A DNA stretch of 20,217 bases from an uncultured Streptococcus sp. (GTDB lineage Bacteria; Bacillota; Bacilli; Lactobacillales; Streptococcaceae): positions 1 to 20,217 of the forward strand of contig NZ_CALTUR010000019.1 of assembly GCF_943912555.1 (NCBI RefSeq), written 5' to 3'. Both the position numbers and the translations under genes were made by a program. Below are positions 6,104 to 14,526 of the stretch, in pieces (position 1 is the stretch's first letter; each line of letters opens with the position of its first letter). The notes beneath the pieces are model-generated. The model searched no databases, had not been told where the DNA came from, and saw only the letters and a list, made by a program, of their open reading frames with translations.

Positions 6104-7774
6104 ATGACAAACAGCACATTAACAAGGCAGATTCCAGATTGGACGGAGGTTGAGTTTGAAGGTTTGAGCGAGATTAGCGTTTTGTATTGCAGGCTTTCCG
6201 CAGAAGATGCAAACGAAGGTGAATCTAACTCAATTTCCAACCAACGCTTGATTTTAAGCAAACTGGCAGAGCGAGAGAATTTGAACAACCCAATTGTATT
6301 TTACGATGATGGCTACTCAGGTTCAAACGCCCAGCGTCCAGCTTTCCAACAAGCTCTGGCATTGGTTAAAAACAACCAAGTTTCGAATTTTGTGGTAAAG
6401 GATTTGAGCCGTGTTTCAAGAGATTATCTGCTTTCAGGAAATCTTTTGGAGGTGGTTTTCCCTTCGAAAAACATTCGCTTCATTTCCCTACAAGAAAATA
6501 TAGATAGCAACAAGAAATCCAGCCAAGATGCCTATCTCACACCCTTAGTTTCCCTGTTTAACAACTGGTATAGTATGCAGTGTAGCGAGAAAATTAAGCT
6601 TTCGAAACATACCAAAGCCAAAAATGGCGAAAAAATCGGTTGGATTACCCCTTATGGATATCTCAATAATCCAGAAAATCGTAAGGAGTGGTTGGTAGAT
6701 GAATATGCTTCAGAAATCGTTAAACGAATATTTTCGGAGTATATTTCAGGCAGAACGCCAACTGAGATAGCTCAAGGTTTAAGGTGTGACAAAATTCTCA
6801 CTCCTGCTCGCTACAAAATAAATCTGGGCATTGCGAACTATCGGATTTTAGAGAGCGACCCTTGTTATTGGAAAACTCAGATGATTTGGCAAATATTAGA
6901 AAAAGAGGAGTATATCGGCTCAACCATTAACTTGAAAACCGCAAAAATTTCCTACAAACAGCGGAATTGTCGCATGCGACCTCGTGAAGATTGGCTAATT
7001 TTCCCAGATAGCCATGAAGCGATTATTTCGAAGGAAGATTTTGAAATTGCAAGAAAAATGATGGGACACAAGCGAGTCATTCAAAGGCAGAACTGGAAAA
7101 ACAAAATAGGACACGAAAATTTGTTTGCAGGCTTGCTTTATTGCGAAAACGGACATAAACTCAGTTTTTGTCCACAAGAAAAAGCTGGTGTGAATCTCGA
7201 CCATTATAAATGTCACCATTTTAAGCGAGCTGGCGATACTTGTTCGGGCGGTCACTATCTTCGTAAAGAAGTATTGGAAGACCTAATTTTAAACGAACTT
7301 CAAGAACTGATAAACTCGTTTCAGATTAACGAAGCAGATTTATCACAACGCTTGAAGAACAAGTTTGAAATCAAAGAAACCAAGAAGTTCAGCGAACTGC
7401 AAAAACAGCTGACCAAAAACGAACAGCGAATGGCGGAGTTGGATACTATCATCCAGCGACTCTACGAAAAGCAACTGTTGGGTGAGATTGCAGACGACCG
7501 TTTCAAAAAATTGTGCGATAGCTATGAGGTGGAACAAGCCGAGTTGAAGGAAAAAGTCCAAACCGCCACCGAAACTCTTGGGGCGAAAATGAAATCTGCC
7601 CACAACATTGAAAAATTTATGACAACCATTCGAAAATATACTCAGCTTGAGAAGTTGACACCGAAAATTATCAACGAATTGATTGATAAAATTATTATTC
7701 ACCAACCGATTGGTAGAGGCAAGAATAGACAAATTAAACTGGAAATACACTACCGATTTATTGGTGATATTTAA
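6104..7774 (+). CDS. Large serine recombinase (TndX/TnpX-like integrase)
   Basis: 556 residues. ATG 6104 has GAAAGGAG upstream. The resolvase domain (about 23-160) has YCRLSAED with the likely nucleophile Ser32, and KDLSRVSRDYLLSG. The recombinase domain follows (about 175-290; TPYGYLNNPENRKEW, then SGRTPTEIAQGL). A zinc-ribbon-like region lies near 340-385 (LYCENGHKL, YKCHHFKRAGDTC), a long coiled coil near 415-500, and a C-terminal DUF4368-type tail ending HYRFIGDI. Such enzymes integrate and excise circular elements at short att sites. The first CxxC of the ribbon is changed (CENGH), which may alter DNA binding. It is the last gene before the chromosome, so the right attachment site should lie just downstream. 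Confidence 0.92.
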   Translation: MTNSTLTRQIPDWTEVEFEGLSEISVLYCRLSAEDANEGESNSISNQRLILSKLAERENLNNPIVFYDDGYSGSNAQRPAFQQALALVKNNQVSNFVVKDLSRVSRDYLLSGNLLEVVFPSKNIRFISLQENIDSNKKSSQDAYLTPLVSLFNNWYSMQCSEKIKLSKHTKAKNGEKIGWITPYGYLNNPENRKEWLVDEYASEIVKRIFSEYISGRTPTEIAQGLRCDKILTPARYKINLGIANYRILESDPCYWKTQMIWQILEKEEYIGSTINLKTAKISYKQRNCRMRPREDWLIFPDSHEAIISKEDFEIARKMMGHKRVIQRQNWKNKIGHENLFAGLLYCENGHKLSFCPQEKAGVNLDHYKCHHFKRAGDTCSGGHYLRKEVLEDLILNELQELINSFQINEADLSQRLKNKFEIKETKKFSELQKQLTKNEQRMAELDTIIQRLYEKQLLGEIADDRFKKLCDSYEVEQAELKEKVQTATETLGAKMKSAHNIEKFMTTIRKYTQLEKLTPKIINELIDKIIIHQPIGRGKNRQIKLEIHYRFIGDI

Positions 7775-7836
7775 GTATTTAAAAGAGCAAGTTGTAGATC
7801 GCTCTATATATAAGAATGGGACTGCTGAGCGAAGTA
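7775..7836. other. Probable right element-chromosome junction
   Basis: This short gap separates the recombinase stop from the recX promoter. It contains a weak stem (AGAGC ... GCTCT, around 7785-7805) without a T-run. By logic the attR junction should lie here, but the left end is not in the window, so no direct repeat can be matched and the crossover cannot be placed. Confidence 0.4.
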
Positions 7837-7845
7837 TGGTATAAT
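7837..7845 (+). promoter_or_regulatory. Extended -10 promoter of recX, leaderless
   Basis: TGGTATAAT gives a TG extension and a perfect TATAAT at 7840-7845. No good -35 is visible. The ATG of recX begins six bases after the -10, so the predicted start point is at or next to the A of the start codon and no ribosome binding site exists upstream. Confidence 0.7.
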
Positions 7846-7851
7846 AGAACT

Positions 7852-8628
7852 ATGAAAATCACAAAACTTGAAAAGAAAAAAAGACTCTATCTGATGGAGC
7901 TTGATAATGGCGACAAATGCTACATTACTGAAGATACTATTGTTCGTTTTATGTTATCGAGAGATAAGGTGATAAGCCAAGAAGAATTGAAAGAGATTCA
8001 GGACTTTGCCAAATTTTCTTACGGTAAGAATCTAGCCCTCTACCACTTATCCTTTAAAGCACGCACTGAAAAAGAAGTCAGAGAATATCTGAAAAAATAC
8101 GATATTGATGAAAACATAGTTTCTCAAGTTATTGTTAATCTTAAAGAAGATAATTGGATTAATGATGGCCAGTACGCTTATGCTATCATCAATGCCAATC
8201 AACTTTCAGGAGACAAGGGGCCTTATGTACTGACTCAGAAACTAACACAAAAAGGGATTTCAAGATCCACTATAGAAGAGATACTGAAAGAATTTGATTT
8301 TTCGGAAGTTGCTCAACGTGTAGCTAATAAACCATTAAAAAAATATGAGAGAAAACTTCCAGCTCGTGCCTTACAAGATAAGATTATCCAAAATCTTACC
8401 AACAAAGGATTTTCCTATTCTGATGCTAAAACTGCCTTTGACCAGTTGGATAGTCAAGTCGACGAAGACACGACTCAGGAGCTCATCTTCAAGGAGCTTG
8501 ATAAGCAATATGCTAAGTATGCTCGAAAATATGACGGATACGAACTTAAACAGCGTTTAACTCAAGTTTTAGCTCGAAAAGGCTACGATTTTTCGGATAT
8601 AGCAAGCGCTCTCAGAGAATATCTTTAA
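7852..8628 (+). CDS. recX: Regulatory protein RecX
   Basis: 258 residues beginning [20 protein letters not shown]. An in-frame ATG at 7816 would add twelve residues but lies upstream of the promoter, so 7852 is preferred. The protein has three-helix RecX repeats, for example [39 protein letters not shown] and [19 protein letters not shown] near the end. RecX binds RecA filaments and limits recombinase activity. In streptococci this touches SOS-like repair and transformation. The element's recombinase lies only 77 bases upstream, so the insertion abuts this gene without breaking it. Confidence 0.95.
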   Translation: MKITKLEKKKRLYLMELDNGDKCYITEDTIVRFMLSRDKVISQEELKEIQDFAKFSYGKNLALYHLSFKARTEKEVREYLKKYDIDENIVSQVIVNLKEDNWINDGQYAYAIINANQLSGDKGPYVLTQKLTQKGISRSTIEEILKEFDFSEVAQRVANKPLKKYERKLPARALQDKIIQNLTNKGFSYSDAKTAFDQLDSQVDEDTTQELIFKELDKQYAKYARKYDGYELKQRLTQVLARKGYDFSDIASALREYL

Positions 8629-8666
8629 TATTTTCATGTAAAATTCACAGATTTTAGGTATTTTTA

Positions 8667-8675
8667 TGGTACAAT
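8667..8675 (+). promoter_or_regulatory. Extended -10 promoter of the Ntdp gene
   Basis: TGGTACAAT, with TACAAT at 8670-8675, has the same context (TATGGTA) as the recX promoter. The -35 region is poor. Transcription should start near 8682, leaving a leader of about 35 bases before ATG 8717. Confidence 0.5.
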
Positions 8676-8716
8676 AGTAAACGATAAACTTATAAATTGT
8701 AGAAAGTTGGTTAGTT

Positions 8717-9250
8717 ATGAAGCTTCCAAAAGAAGGCGACTTTATTACAATTCAAAGTTATAAGCATGATGGCAGTCTCCACCGAACTTGGCGGGACACC
8801 ATGGTACTAAAAACAACAGAAAACGCCATTATTGGTGTCAACGATCATACACTTGTTACCGAAAGTGATGGTCGTCGTTGGGTTACTCGAGAACCGGCTA
8901 TTGTTTACTTTCACAAGAAATATTGGTTTAATATTATTGCCATGATTCGTGATAATGGAATTTCCTACTATTGCAATATGGCTAGCCCCTACTATCTGGA
9001 TGAAGAAGCTCTGAAGTATATTGATTACGATTTGGATGTTAAAATTTTTACAGATGGGGAAAAACGTCTCTTGGACGTTGAGGAGTATGAGCGTCACAAA
9101 CGCAAAATGAATTATTCTGATGACTTGGACTATATTTTAAAAGAACATGTCAAAATTCTTGTTGATTGGATTAATAATGGACGAGGTCCTTTCTCAGAAG
9201 CCTATGTAAACATTTGGTACAAGCGCTATGTAGAACTAAAGAATCGCTAA
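8717..9250 (+). CDS. ntdP: Nucleoside tri-/diphosphate phosphatase, DUF402 (Ntdp/UPF0374)
   Basis: 177 residues, the usual length for the Gram-positive UPF0374/Ntdp proteins. Family landmarks include [52 protein letters not shown], and [20 protein letters not shown] with the acidic [10 protein letters not shown]. The DUF402 beta-barrel binds divalent metal and hydrolyses the phosphates of nucleoside tri- and diphosphates; the staphylococcal member has been studied. The enzyme is cytoplasmic. The ribosome binding site is weak (AGAAAG). It follows recX in the same direction but has its own promoter, and a strong terminator follows the stop. Confidence 0.88.
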   Translation: MKLPKEGDFITIQSYKHDGSLHRTWRDTMVLKTTENAIIGVNDHTLVTESDGRRWVTREPAIVYFHKKYWFNIIAMIRDNGISYYCNMASPYYLDEEALKYIDYDLDVKIFTDGEKRLLDVEEYERHKRKMNYSDDLDYILKEHVKILVDWINNGRGPFSEAYVNIWYKRYVELKNR

Positions 9251-9260
9251 AGTTGTCAAA

Positions 9261-9285
9261 CTAGGGTGAAAGCCCTGGTTTTTTT
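9261..9285 (+). terminator. Intrinsic terminator of the Ntdp gene
   Basis: CTAGGG and CCCTGG form a six-pair stem (one G-T pair) with a six-base loop, followed by seven T residues on the plus strand. Confidence 0.85.
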
Positions 9286-9313
9286 ATTTTAAAAACCCAG
9301 CTTTACAGCTGGG
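9286..9313 (-). terminator. Intrinsic terminator of queH
   Basis: CCCAGC at 9296-9301 and GCTGGG at 9308-9313 make a perfect six-pair stem with a six-base loop. On the minus strand it is followed by TTTTTAAAAT. It lies back to back with the plus-strand terminator. Confidence 0.85.
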
Positions 9314-9320
9314 CTTATCC

Positions 9321-10088
9321 TTATATATCTAATTTTGTAACTGTAAATTTGATATGGGAATAGTCTTTTTCAACATCCTTATCCAGCAAGAAAGCTGTGG
9401 CATCCTTCTTAACCTGAACCAGGTCAATATTCTGGGCTTGTGCTGCATAAACACATCCACAATAACATTGACGGTAGATGTCATACTCTTCACACATCTC
9501 TACTGAACGTTTATAGCCCTGATTTTTCTTAAAATCACTGGGAAGATAGTGGGTGGTATAAATCTTTTGCACGTCGATTCCGATGCTGTTGATGGTTTGA
9601 GAATTCTTATGTGGACTGATAGTCAAGGCTGAACCAAAGTAGTCAAAGCCTAAATCCATAGCCACTTGCGCTGTTTTATCCAGACGGTAGTCAAAGCAAA
9701 CCTTACAACGGTCGCCACCTTCAGGTTCTTCTTCCAAACCTCGAACCAGTTTACGATATTCGTTGGGTTCATAAGGTGCTTCTAGGTACTGAACCGTATT
9801 TCCTGTCCTCTCATTGAAATCACTGACAAATTTCTTGGTAACATAGGCCCGCTTATGGTATTCTGCCTTGGGATGAATATTAGAATTGGCAAAATAGATG
9901 GTCACATCTGCATACTTGGTCAGGTATTCTAAGGTATAGGTACTGCAAGGGGCACAGCAAACATGCATGAGAATGGTTGGCCGTTGCTCATTTTTCTCCC
10001 ATACTTGTACCATCTTCTGCATGACACGGTCATAATTAATCTTCTGATTGGGGTTCATCTTGCTCAGAATTTCTTCTACATCGATCAT
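9321..10088 (-). CDS. queH: Epoxyqueuosine reductase QueH
   Basis: 255 residues with AAGGAG before the ATG. The family's cysteine sets are all present: HVCCAPC (Cys44, Cys45, Cys48), CKVC (Cys128, Cys131) and CYCGC (Cys208, Cys210, Cys212). These match the DUF208/QueH proteins, which bind an iron-sulfur cluster and reduce epoxyqueuosine to queuosine in tRNA, the last step of the pathway, independently of cobalamin-dependent QueG. Residues 60-75 (DVTIYFANSNIHPKAEY) and SALTISPHKNS are also typical. The gene stands alone with its own promoter (10112-10140) and terminator. Confidence 0.93.
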   Translation of the reverse strand: MIDVEEILSKMNPNQKINYDRVMQKMVQVWEKNEQRPTILMHVCCAPCSTYTLEYLTKYADVTIYFANSNIHPKAEYHKRAYVTKKFVSDFNERTGNTVQYLEAPYEPNEYRKLVRGLEEEPEGGDRCKVCFDYRLDKTAQVAMDLGFDYFGSALTISPHKNSQTINSIGIDVQKIYTTHYLPSDFKKNQGYKRSVEMCEEYDIYRQCYCGCVYAAQAQNIDLVQVKKDATAFLLDKDVEKDYSHIKFTVTKLDI

Positions 10089-10111
10089 GTTCTTCTCCTT
10101 TTTCTAGTCTT

Positions 10112-10140
10112 ATTTTATCATATAAGTTAGGAGAGCTCAA
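10112..10140 (-). promoter_or_regulatory. Promoter of queH
   Basis: On the minus strand TTGAGC (10135-10140) and TAAAAT (10112-10117) are separated by exactly 17 bases. It lies between the groEL terminator and the queH ribosome binding site. Confidence 0.65.
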
Positions 10141-10163
10141 ATCTATTTAAAATAGAAAACCAT

Positions 10164-10192
10164 AAAAGGAGGGAATACGCATCCCTCCTTTT
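10164..10192 (-). terminator. Terminator of groES-groEL (bidirectional shape)
   Basis: A perfect 11-bp stem (AAAAGGAGGGA with TCCCTCCTTTT) encloses a seven-base loop. T residues follow on both strands, TTTT then ATGGTTTT on the minus strand and a T-rich tract on the plus strand. It lies 21 bases after the groEL stop. Confidence 0.9.
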
Positions 10193-10212
10193 GTATTTTT
10201 TATAAGTTGCTT

Positions 10213-11850
<1,638 letters not shown>

Positions 11851-12135
11851 CTATTCTTCAATGATTGCCAAGATGTTAGCTTCACCTACGATGATGTACT
11901 TTTCATCGCCATCTTTGACATCAAGATCTGCGTGAGCTTCAACTAAGACACGATCTCCAACCTTGACACTTGGAGCTACCAAGTCACCGTTCAAGGTACG
12001 AACACCTTGTCCAGTAGCTACAACTTGGGCTGTTTTTGTTTTTTCTTGGGCTGAACCTGCAAGGACAAAGCCTCCAACAGTTTGTTCTTTTTCTTCGATT
12101 TTTAAGACCACACGGTCTCCTAATGGTTTCAACAT
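11851..12135 (-). CDS. groES: Co-chaperonin GroES (Hsp10)
   Basis: 94 residues, normal for the family. It begins [19 protein letters not shown], has the mobile-loop region [16 protein letters not shown], and later [17 protein letters not shown] and the terminal [11 protein letters not shown]. The heptamer caps the GroEL ring and is needed for folding in the closed chamber. ATGGAGGAAATCAG gives a strong ribosome binding site. It is the first gene of the groES-groEL operon, whose leader contains CIRCE. Confidence 0.98.
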   Translation of the reverse strand: MLKPLGDRVVLKIEEKEQTVGGFVLAGSAQEKTKTAQVVATGQGVRTLNGDLVAPSVKVGDRVLVEAHADLDVKDGDEKYIIVGEANILAIIEE

Positions 12136-12165
12136 CTGATTTCCTCCATAATGAACTACATATTA

Positions 12166-12192
12166 TTAGCACTCTTTATATCTGAGTGCTAA
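12166..12192 (-). promoter_or_regulatory. CIRCE operator (HrcA binding site)
   Basis: TTAGCACTC at 12166-12174, nine spacer bases, and GAGTGCTAA at 12184-12192 match the CIRCE consensus exactly. It lies in the groES leader, just after the predicted start of transcription. HrcA binding here represses groES-groEL until heat stress. Confidence 0.98.
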
Positions 12193-12203
12193 TTTATAGT
12201 TCT

Positions 12204-12231
12204 ATTGTATCACTTGGTCAGAAATAGTCAA
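12204..12231 (-). promoter_or_regulatory. SigA promoter of groES-groEL
   Basis: On the minus strand TTGACT (12226-12231) and TACAAT (12204-12209) are 16 bases apart, with a TG one base before the -10. The expected start point, near 12197, falls just before CIRCE. Confidence 0.85.
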
Positions 12232-12232
12232 G
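12216..12232 (+). promoter_or_regulatory. Possible CtsR operator overlapping the groES -35
   Basis: GGTCAGA-AAT-AGTCAAG is a direct heptamer repeat close to the CtsR consensus (RGTCAAA-NAN-RGTCAAA), with one mismatch in each half. It covers the -35 box, so a bound repressor would block the promoter. Confidence 0.6.
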
Positions 12233-12255
12233 AAAAAAGTCTGACTTTCTCAAGA

Positions 12256-12284
12256 TAAAAAGCCTGAGACCAACTCAGACTTTT
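12256..12284 (-). terminator. Intrinsic terminator of ssbB
   Basis: On the minus strand AAAGTCTGAG and CTCAGGCTTT pair over ten positions (one G-T) around a five-base loop, and T residues follow. It begins seven bases after the ssbB stop. A second, longer-range pairing with AAAAGTCTGA at the groES side is also possible. Confidence 0.85.
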
Positions 12285-12290
12285 CAATGT

Positions 12291-12686
12291 TTAAAATGGT
12301 AATTCCTCCTCTTCCAAAACCAAATCTGCCAAATCCTGTCCTGCATTATTTTCACGCATGGCACGTTGGGCACGACTTTCCAAGAGTTGGAATCCTGTGA
12401 CAAGTACTTCGGTCACGTAGTTCATCTGACCATTTTTCTCAAAGCGACGGGTACGCAATTCCCCATCAACGGAAATGAGACTACCTTTAGTTCCGTAGCT
12501 GGCCAAGCTTTCTGCTAGTCTGCCCCATAGAACCATATTGACAAAGTCAGCTTCACGTTCTCCATTTTGGTCTTTATATCGACGATTCACAGCGATAGTT
12601 GCTCGCGCTACTGACTTGTCATTGTTGGTTTTGTGCAATTCTGGTGTAGACGTTAAACGTCCAATCAAGATAACTTTATTATACAT
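12291..12686 (-). CDS. ssbB: Competence-induced single-stranded DNA-binding protein SsbB
   Basis: 131 residues, the length of the short streptococcal SsbB paralogue; the replicative SsbA is longer with a Gly/Pro-rich linker. The OB fold runs from MYNKVILIGRLTSTPEL through DFVNMVLWGRLAESL and KGSLISVDGELRTR. It ends in the acidic tip EEEELPF that recruits partner proteins. It coats incoming single-stranded DNA during transformation. A strong AGGAGG lies upstream. A perfect com-box at 12708-12715 is the only promoter signal seen, so expression should depend on the competence sigma factor SigX. Confidence 0.95.
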   Translation of the reverse strand: MYNKVILIGRLTSTPELHKTNNDKSVARATIAVNRRYKDQNGEREADFVNMVLWGRLAESLASYGTKGSLISVDGELRTRRFEKNGQMNYVTEVLVTGFQLLESRAQRAMRENNAGQDLADLVLEEEELPF

Positions 12687-12707
12687 ATTTTCTTCCTCCT
12701 ACTTATC

Positions 12708-12715
12708 TATTCGTA
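12708..12715 (-). promoter_or_regulatory. Com-box (SigX-dependent competence promoter) of ssbB
   Basis: TACGAATA on the minus strand is the exact com-box/cin-box consensus. A T-rich stretch lies upstream, as in known late competence promoters. No SigA-type -35 and -10 pair is seen. Confidence 0.93.
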
Positions 12716-12722
12716 GGAAATC

Positions 12723-12751
12723 AAAAAAAGTTACAGAAATTTGTAACTTTT
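12723..12751 (-). terminator. Terminator of the DUF4651-trx-ytpR-SDR operon
   Basis: AAAAGTTACA and TGTAACTTTT form a perfect ten-pair stem with a six-base loop. On the minus strand a run of seven T residues ends it, and this run doubles as the T-rich upstream part of the ssbB com-box. Confidence 0.85.
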
Positions 12752-12763
12752 CGAGGAAATTTT

Positions 12764-13525
12764 TTACTTTTTATGAACCATAAATCCTGTCGCCTGTTGA
12801 TTTGCCATAATGGTCATATCTGTAATCTGCACACGACGAGGTTGACTGGTCACATAGACTACTGTGTCTGCAATATCTTGAGCTTGCAAAGCTTCTATTC
12901 CTTGGTAAACGGACGCAGCCCGCTCTTTGTCACCATGAAAACGCACTGTAGAAAAATCTGTTTCGACAATTCCAGGCTGAATGGTGGTCACCTTGATATC
13001 CGTTGCGATGGTATCAATTCGCAGTCCATCTGAAAAGGTCTTAACCGCTGCCTTGGTGGCTGAATAAACAGCTGCACCCGCATAGGCATAGATTCCTGCG
13101 GTTGAGCCCATATTGATGATATGTCCTTGATTGGCTTTTACCATTGCTGGCAAAAAACAGCGAGTGACTGCCATCAAACCCTTGACATTGGTATCCAACA
13201 TGGTCAACATATCCAATTCTTCATAGTCCTGATAGGGGGCTAAACCTAGAGCTAGCCCGGCGTTATTGACCAAGATATCAATCTGCCCTATCGTTTCTAG
13301 AATATCGGAGCAGACAGTCTTCACCATAGTCATATCCGTCACATCCAGTGGAAAAGTCCAAACTACTTGATTTGGATAGGTTGCTGCAAACTCTGACTTG
13401 AGTGCCTCTAATCTGTCTGTCCGTCGCCCTGTTAGAACGACATTCTCACCCTGCTCCAGATAAGCACGCGCAATCGCTTCACCAATTCCCGATGTCGCTC
13501 CTGTAATCACTACATTTTTTGCCAT
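12764..13525 (-). CDS. SDR family NAD(P)-dependent oxidoreductase (YdfG-like)
   Basis: 253 residues of the classical short-chain dehydrogenase type. The cofactor motif GATSGIG is at 9-15, NNAG at 87-90, and the catalytic Ser141, Tyr154 and Lys158 sit in GSTAGIYAYAGAAVYSATKAA. An Arg at 34-35 after the second strand (GRRTDR) favours NADP. The overall look is that of the YdfG-like 3-hydroxy acid/serine dehydrogenase group, but the substrate cannot be read from sequence. AGAAGGAAA precedes the ATG. It follows ytpR by 41 bases and is the last gene of its operon before a terminator. Confidence 0.9.
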   Translation of the reverse strand: MAKNVVITGATSGIGEAIARAYLEQGENVVLTGRRTDRLEALKSEFAATYPNQVVWTFPLDVTDMTMVKTVCSDILETIGQIDILVNNAGLALGLAPYQDYEELDMLTMLDTNVKGLMAVTRCFLPAMVKANQGHIINMGSTAGIYAYAGAAVYSATKAAVKTFSDGLRIDTIATDIKVTTIQPGIVETDFSTVRFHGDKERAASVYQGIEALQAQDIADTVVYVTSQPRRVQITDMTIMANQQATGFMVHKK

Positions 13526-13566
13526 CTTATTTCCTTCTAGCTGGTCTATCAGATACTGACAAGTTC

Positions 13567-14193
13567 CTAGGCAGTCCAGTGTTTGGCTGGGTCAAATGGA
13601 GTTCCGACAACTTGGTCTTCCGATAATTCAATAACCCCTCGTTTTTGCGGAGCATTTGGCAAATGCAATTCACGAGGACTACACATCATGCCAAAACTCT
13701 TTTCACCACGAAGTTCGCCTGGGAAAATAAGATTGCCTTTGGGCATCATAGCTCCAGGAAGAGCCACAATGGTTTTCAACCCAAGACGCGCATTGGGAGC
13801 CCCTGCAACGATTTGCACGATCTTATCACTTGCGACTGCAACTTGGCAGATATTGAGGTGGTCACTATCTGGATGAGCTACCATCTCGACAATTTCACCG
13901 ACAACAAACTTAGGTTCTTTGTCATTGACAATTTCTTCCACAAAGCCTTCCGCCTGCAACTCTTGGTTCAAACGAGCGACTTGCTCATCTGTCAAAAAGA
14001 CTTGACCGCGCTCTGCAATTTCAAATAAACTTGAAACTTCGAAAATATTCCACGCCACTGTTTCTCCATTTTCTTTGAGGAAAACACGGGCTACCTTTCC
14101 TTTGCGCTCCACATCCAGTTTGGCATCTCCGCTATTTTTCACGATGACCATAAGGACATCACCGACATGTTCTTTGTTATATGTAAAAATCAT
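13567..14193 (-). CDS. ytpR: YtpR-type tRNA-binding domain protein
   Basis: 208 residues. The N-terminal 90 residues (IFTYNKEHVGDVLMV, then KVARVFLKENG) match the DUF4479 domain found on YtpR. A tRNA-binding OB fold like that of the phenylalanyl-tRNA synthetase beta chain follows at about 95-200 (KFVVGEIVEMVAHPDSDHLN, IVAGAPNARLGLKTIVALPG, GEKSFGMMCSPREL). It is a free-standing protein rather than a synthetase subunit; its role is not well defined. It lies 15 bases after the thioredoxin gene with its own AGGAG. The terminal PAKHWTA looks complete. Confidence 0.92.
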   Translation of the reverse strand: MIFTYNKEHVGDVLMVIVKNSGDAKLDVERKGKVARVFLKENGETVAWNIFEVSSLFEIAERGQVFLTDEQVARLNQELQAEGFVEEIVNDKEPKFVVGEIVEMVAHPDSDHLNICQVAVASDKIVQIVAGAPNARLGLKTIVALPGAMMPKGNLIFPGELRGEKSFGMMCSPRELHLPNAPQKRGVIELSEDQVVGTPFDPAKHWTA

Positions 14194-14208
14194 TGTTTCT
14201 ATTTTCTC

Positions 14209-14526
14209 CTATTTCAGTCCTGCTAAAAAGTCATTAATTTGTTGCTTGCTTTTACGGTCGCGATTGACAAAACGGCCAATTTCCTTGTCCTTTTCTAGAA
14301 CAACAAGGCTAGGGATTCCATATACATCCCAGAGTTTGGCCAAATCCATATACTGGTCTCGGTCCACTCGAATAAAGGTGAACTCTGGATTAGTTTTCTC
14401 AATTTCTGGTAAGGCAGGATAGATATAACGGCAATCGCCACACCAGTCCGCCACAAAAAGAAAGACTTTCTTGCCATCCTTTTCAACTAAAGATGCCAAT
14501 TCTTCTAAACTTGCTGGTTGTATCAT
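14209..14526 (-). CDS. Thioredoxin family protein (WCGDC active site)
   Basis: 105 residues with one thioredoxin fold. The active site WCGDC (Cys29, Cys32) in VFLFVADWCGDCRYIYP replaces the usual WCGPC. The cis-Pro region is YGIPSLVVL, and the C-terminal helix is KQQINDFLAG. No signal peptide is present, so it acts in the cytoplasm. WCGDC is typical of YtpP-like thioredoxins found beside ytpR. Its ATG overlaps the DUF4651 stop by four bases (ATGA) and has a strong AGGAGGAAG, so the genes are translationally coupled. Confidence 0.92.
   Translation of the reverse strand: MIQPASLEELASLVEKDGKKVFLFVADWCGDCRYIYPALPEIEKTNPEFTFIRVDRDQYMDLAKLWDVYGIPSLVVLEKDKEIGRFVNRDRKSKQQINDFLAGLK

Larger units (their letters stand above)
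1..7810 (+). mobile_element. Right part of an integrated mobilizable/conjugative-type element (left end outside window)
   Basis: Seen: a co-directional plus-strand block ends in a large serine recombinase at 7774, just before the chromosomal gene recX. The block carries a VirD4/TraG-like ATPase, a replication-relaxation family protein, an MT-A70 methyltransferase and several very small genes with good Shine-Dalgarno sites. Genes overlap or nearly touch. Known: large serine recombinases usually lie at one end of their element, and TraG-like ATPases act in DNA transfer. Inference: the right attachment junction lies between 7775 and about 7836, and the element extends left beyond base 1. No VirB4, VirB6 or classical relaxase is visible here, so autonomous conjugation cannot be claimed. 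The right boundary given is approximate. Confidence 0.8.
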
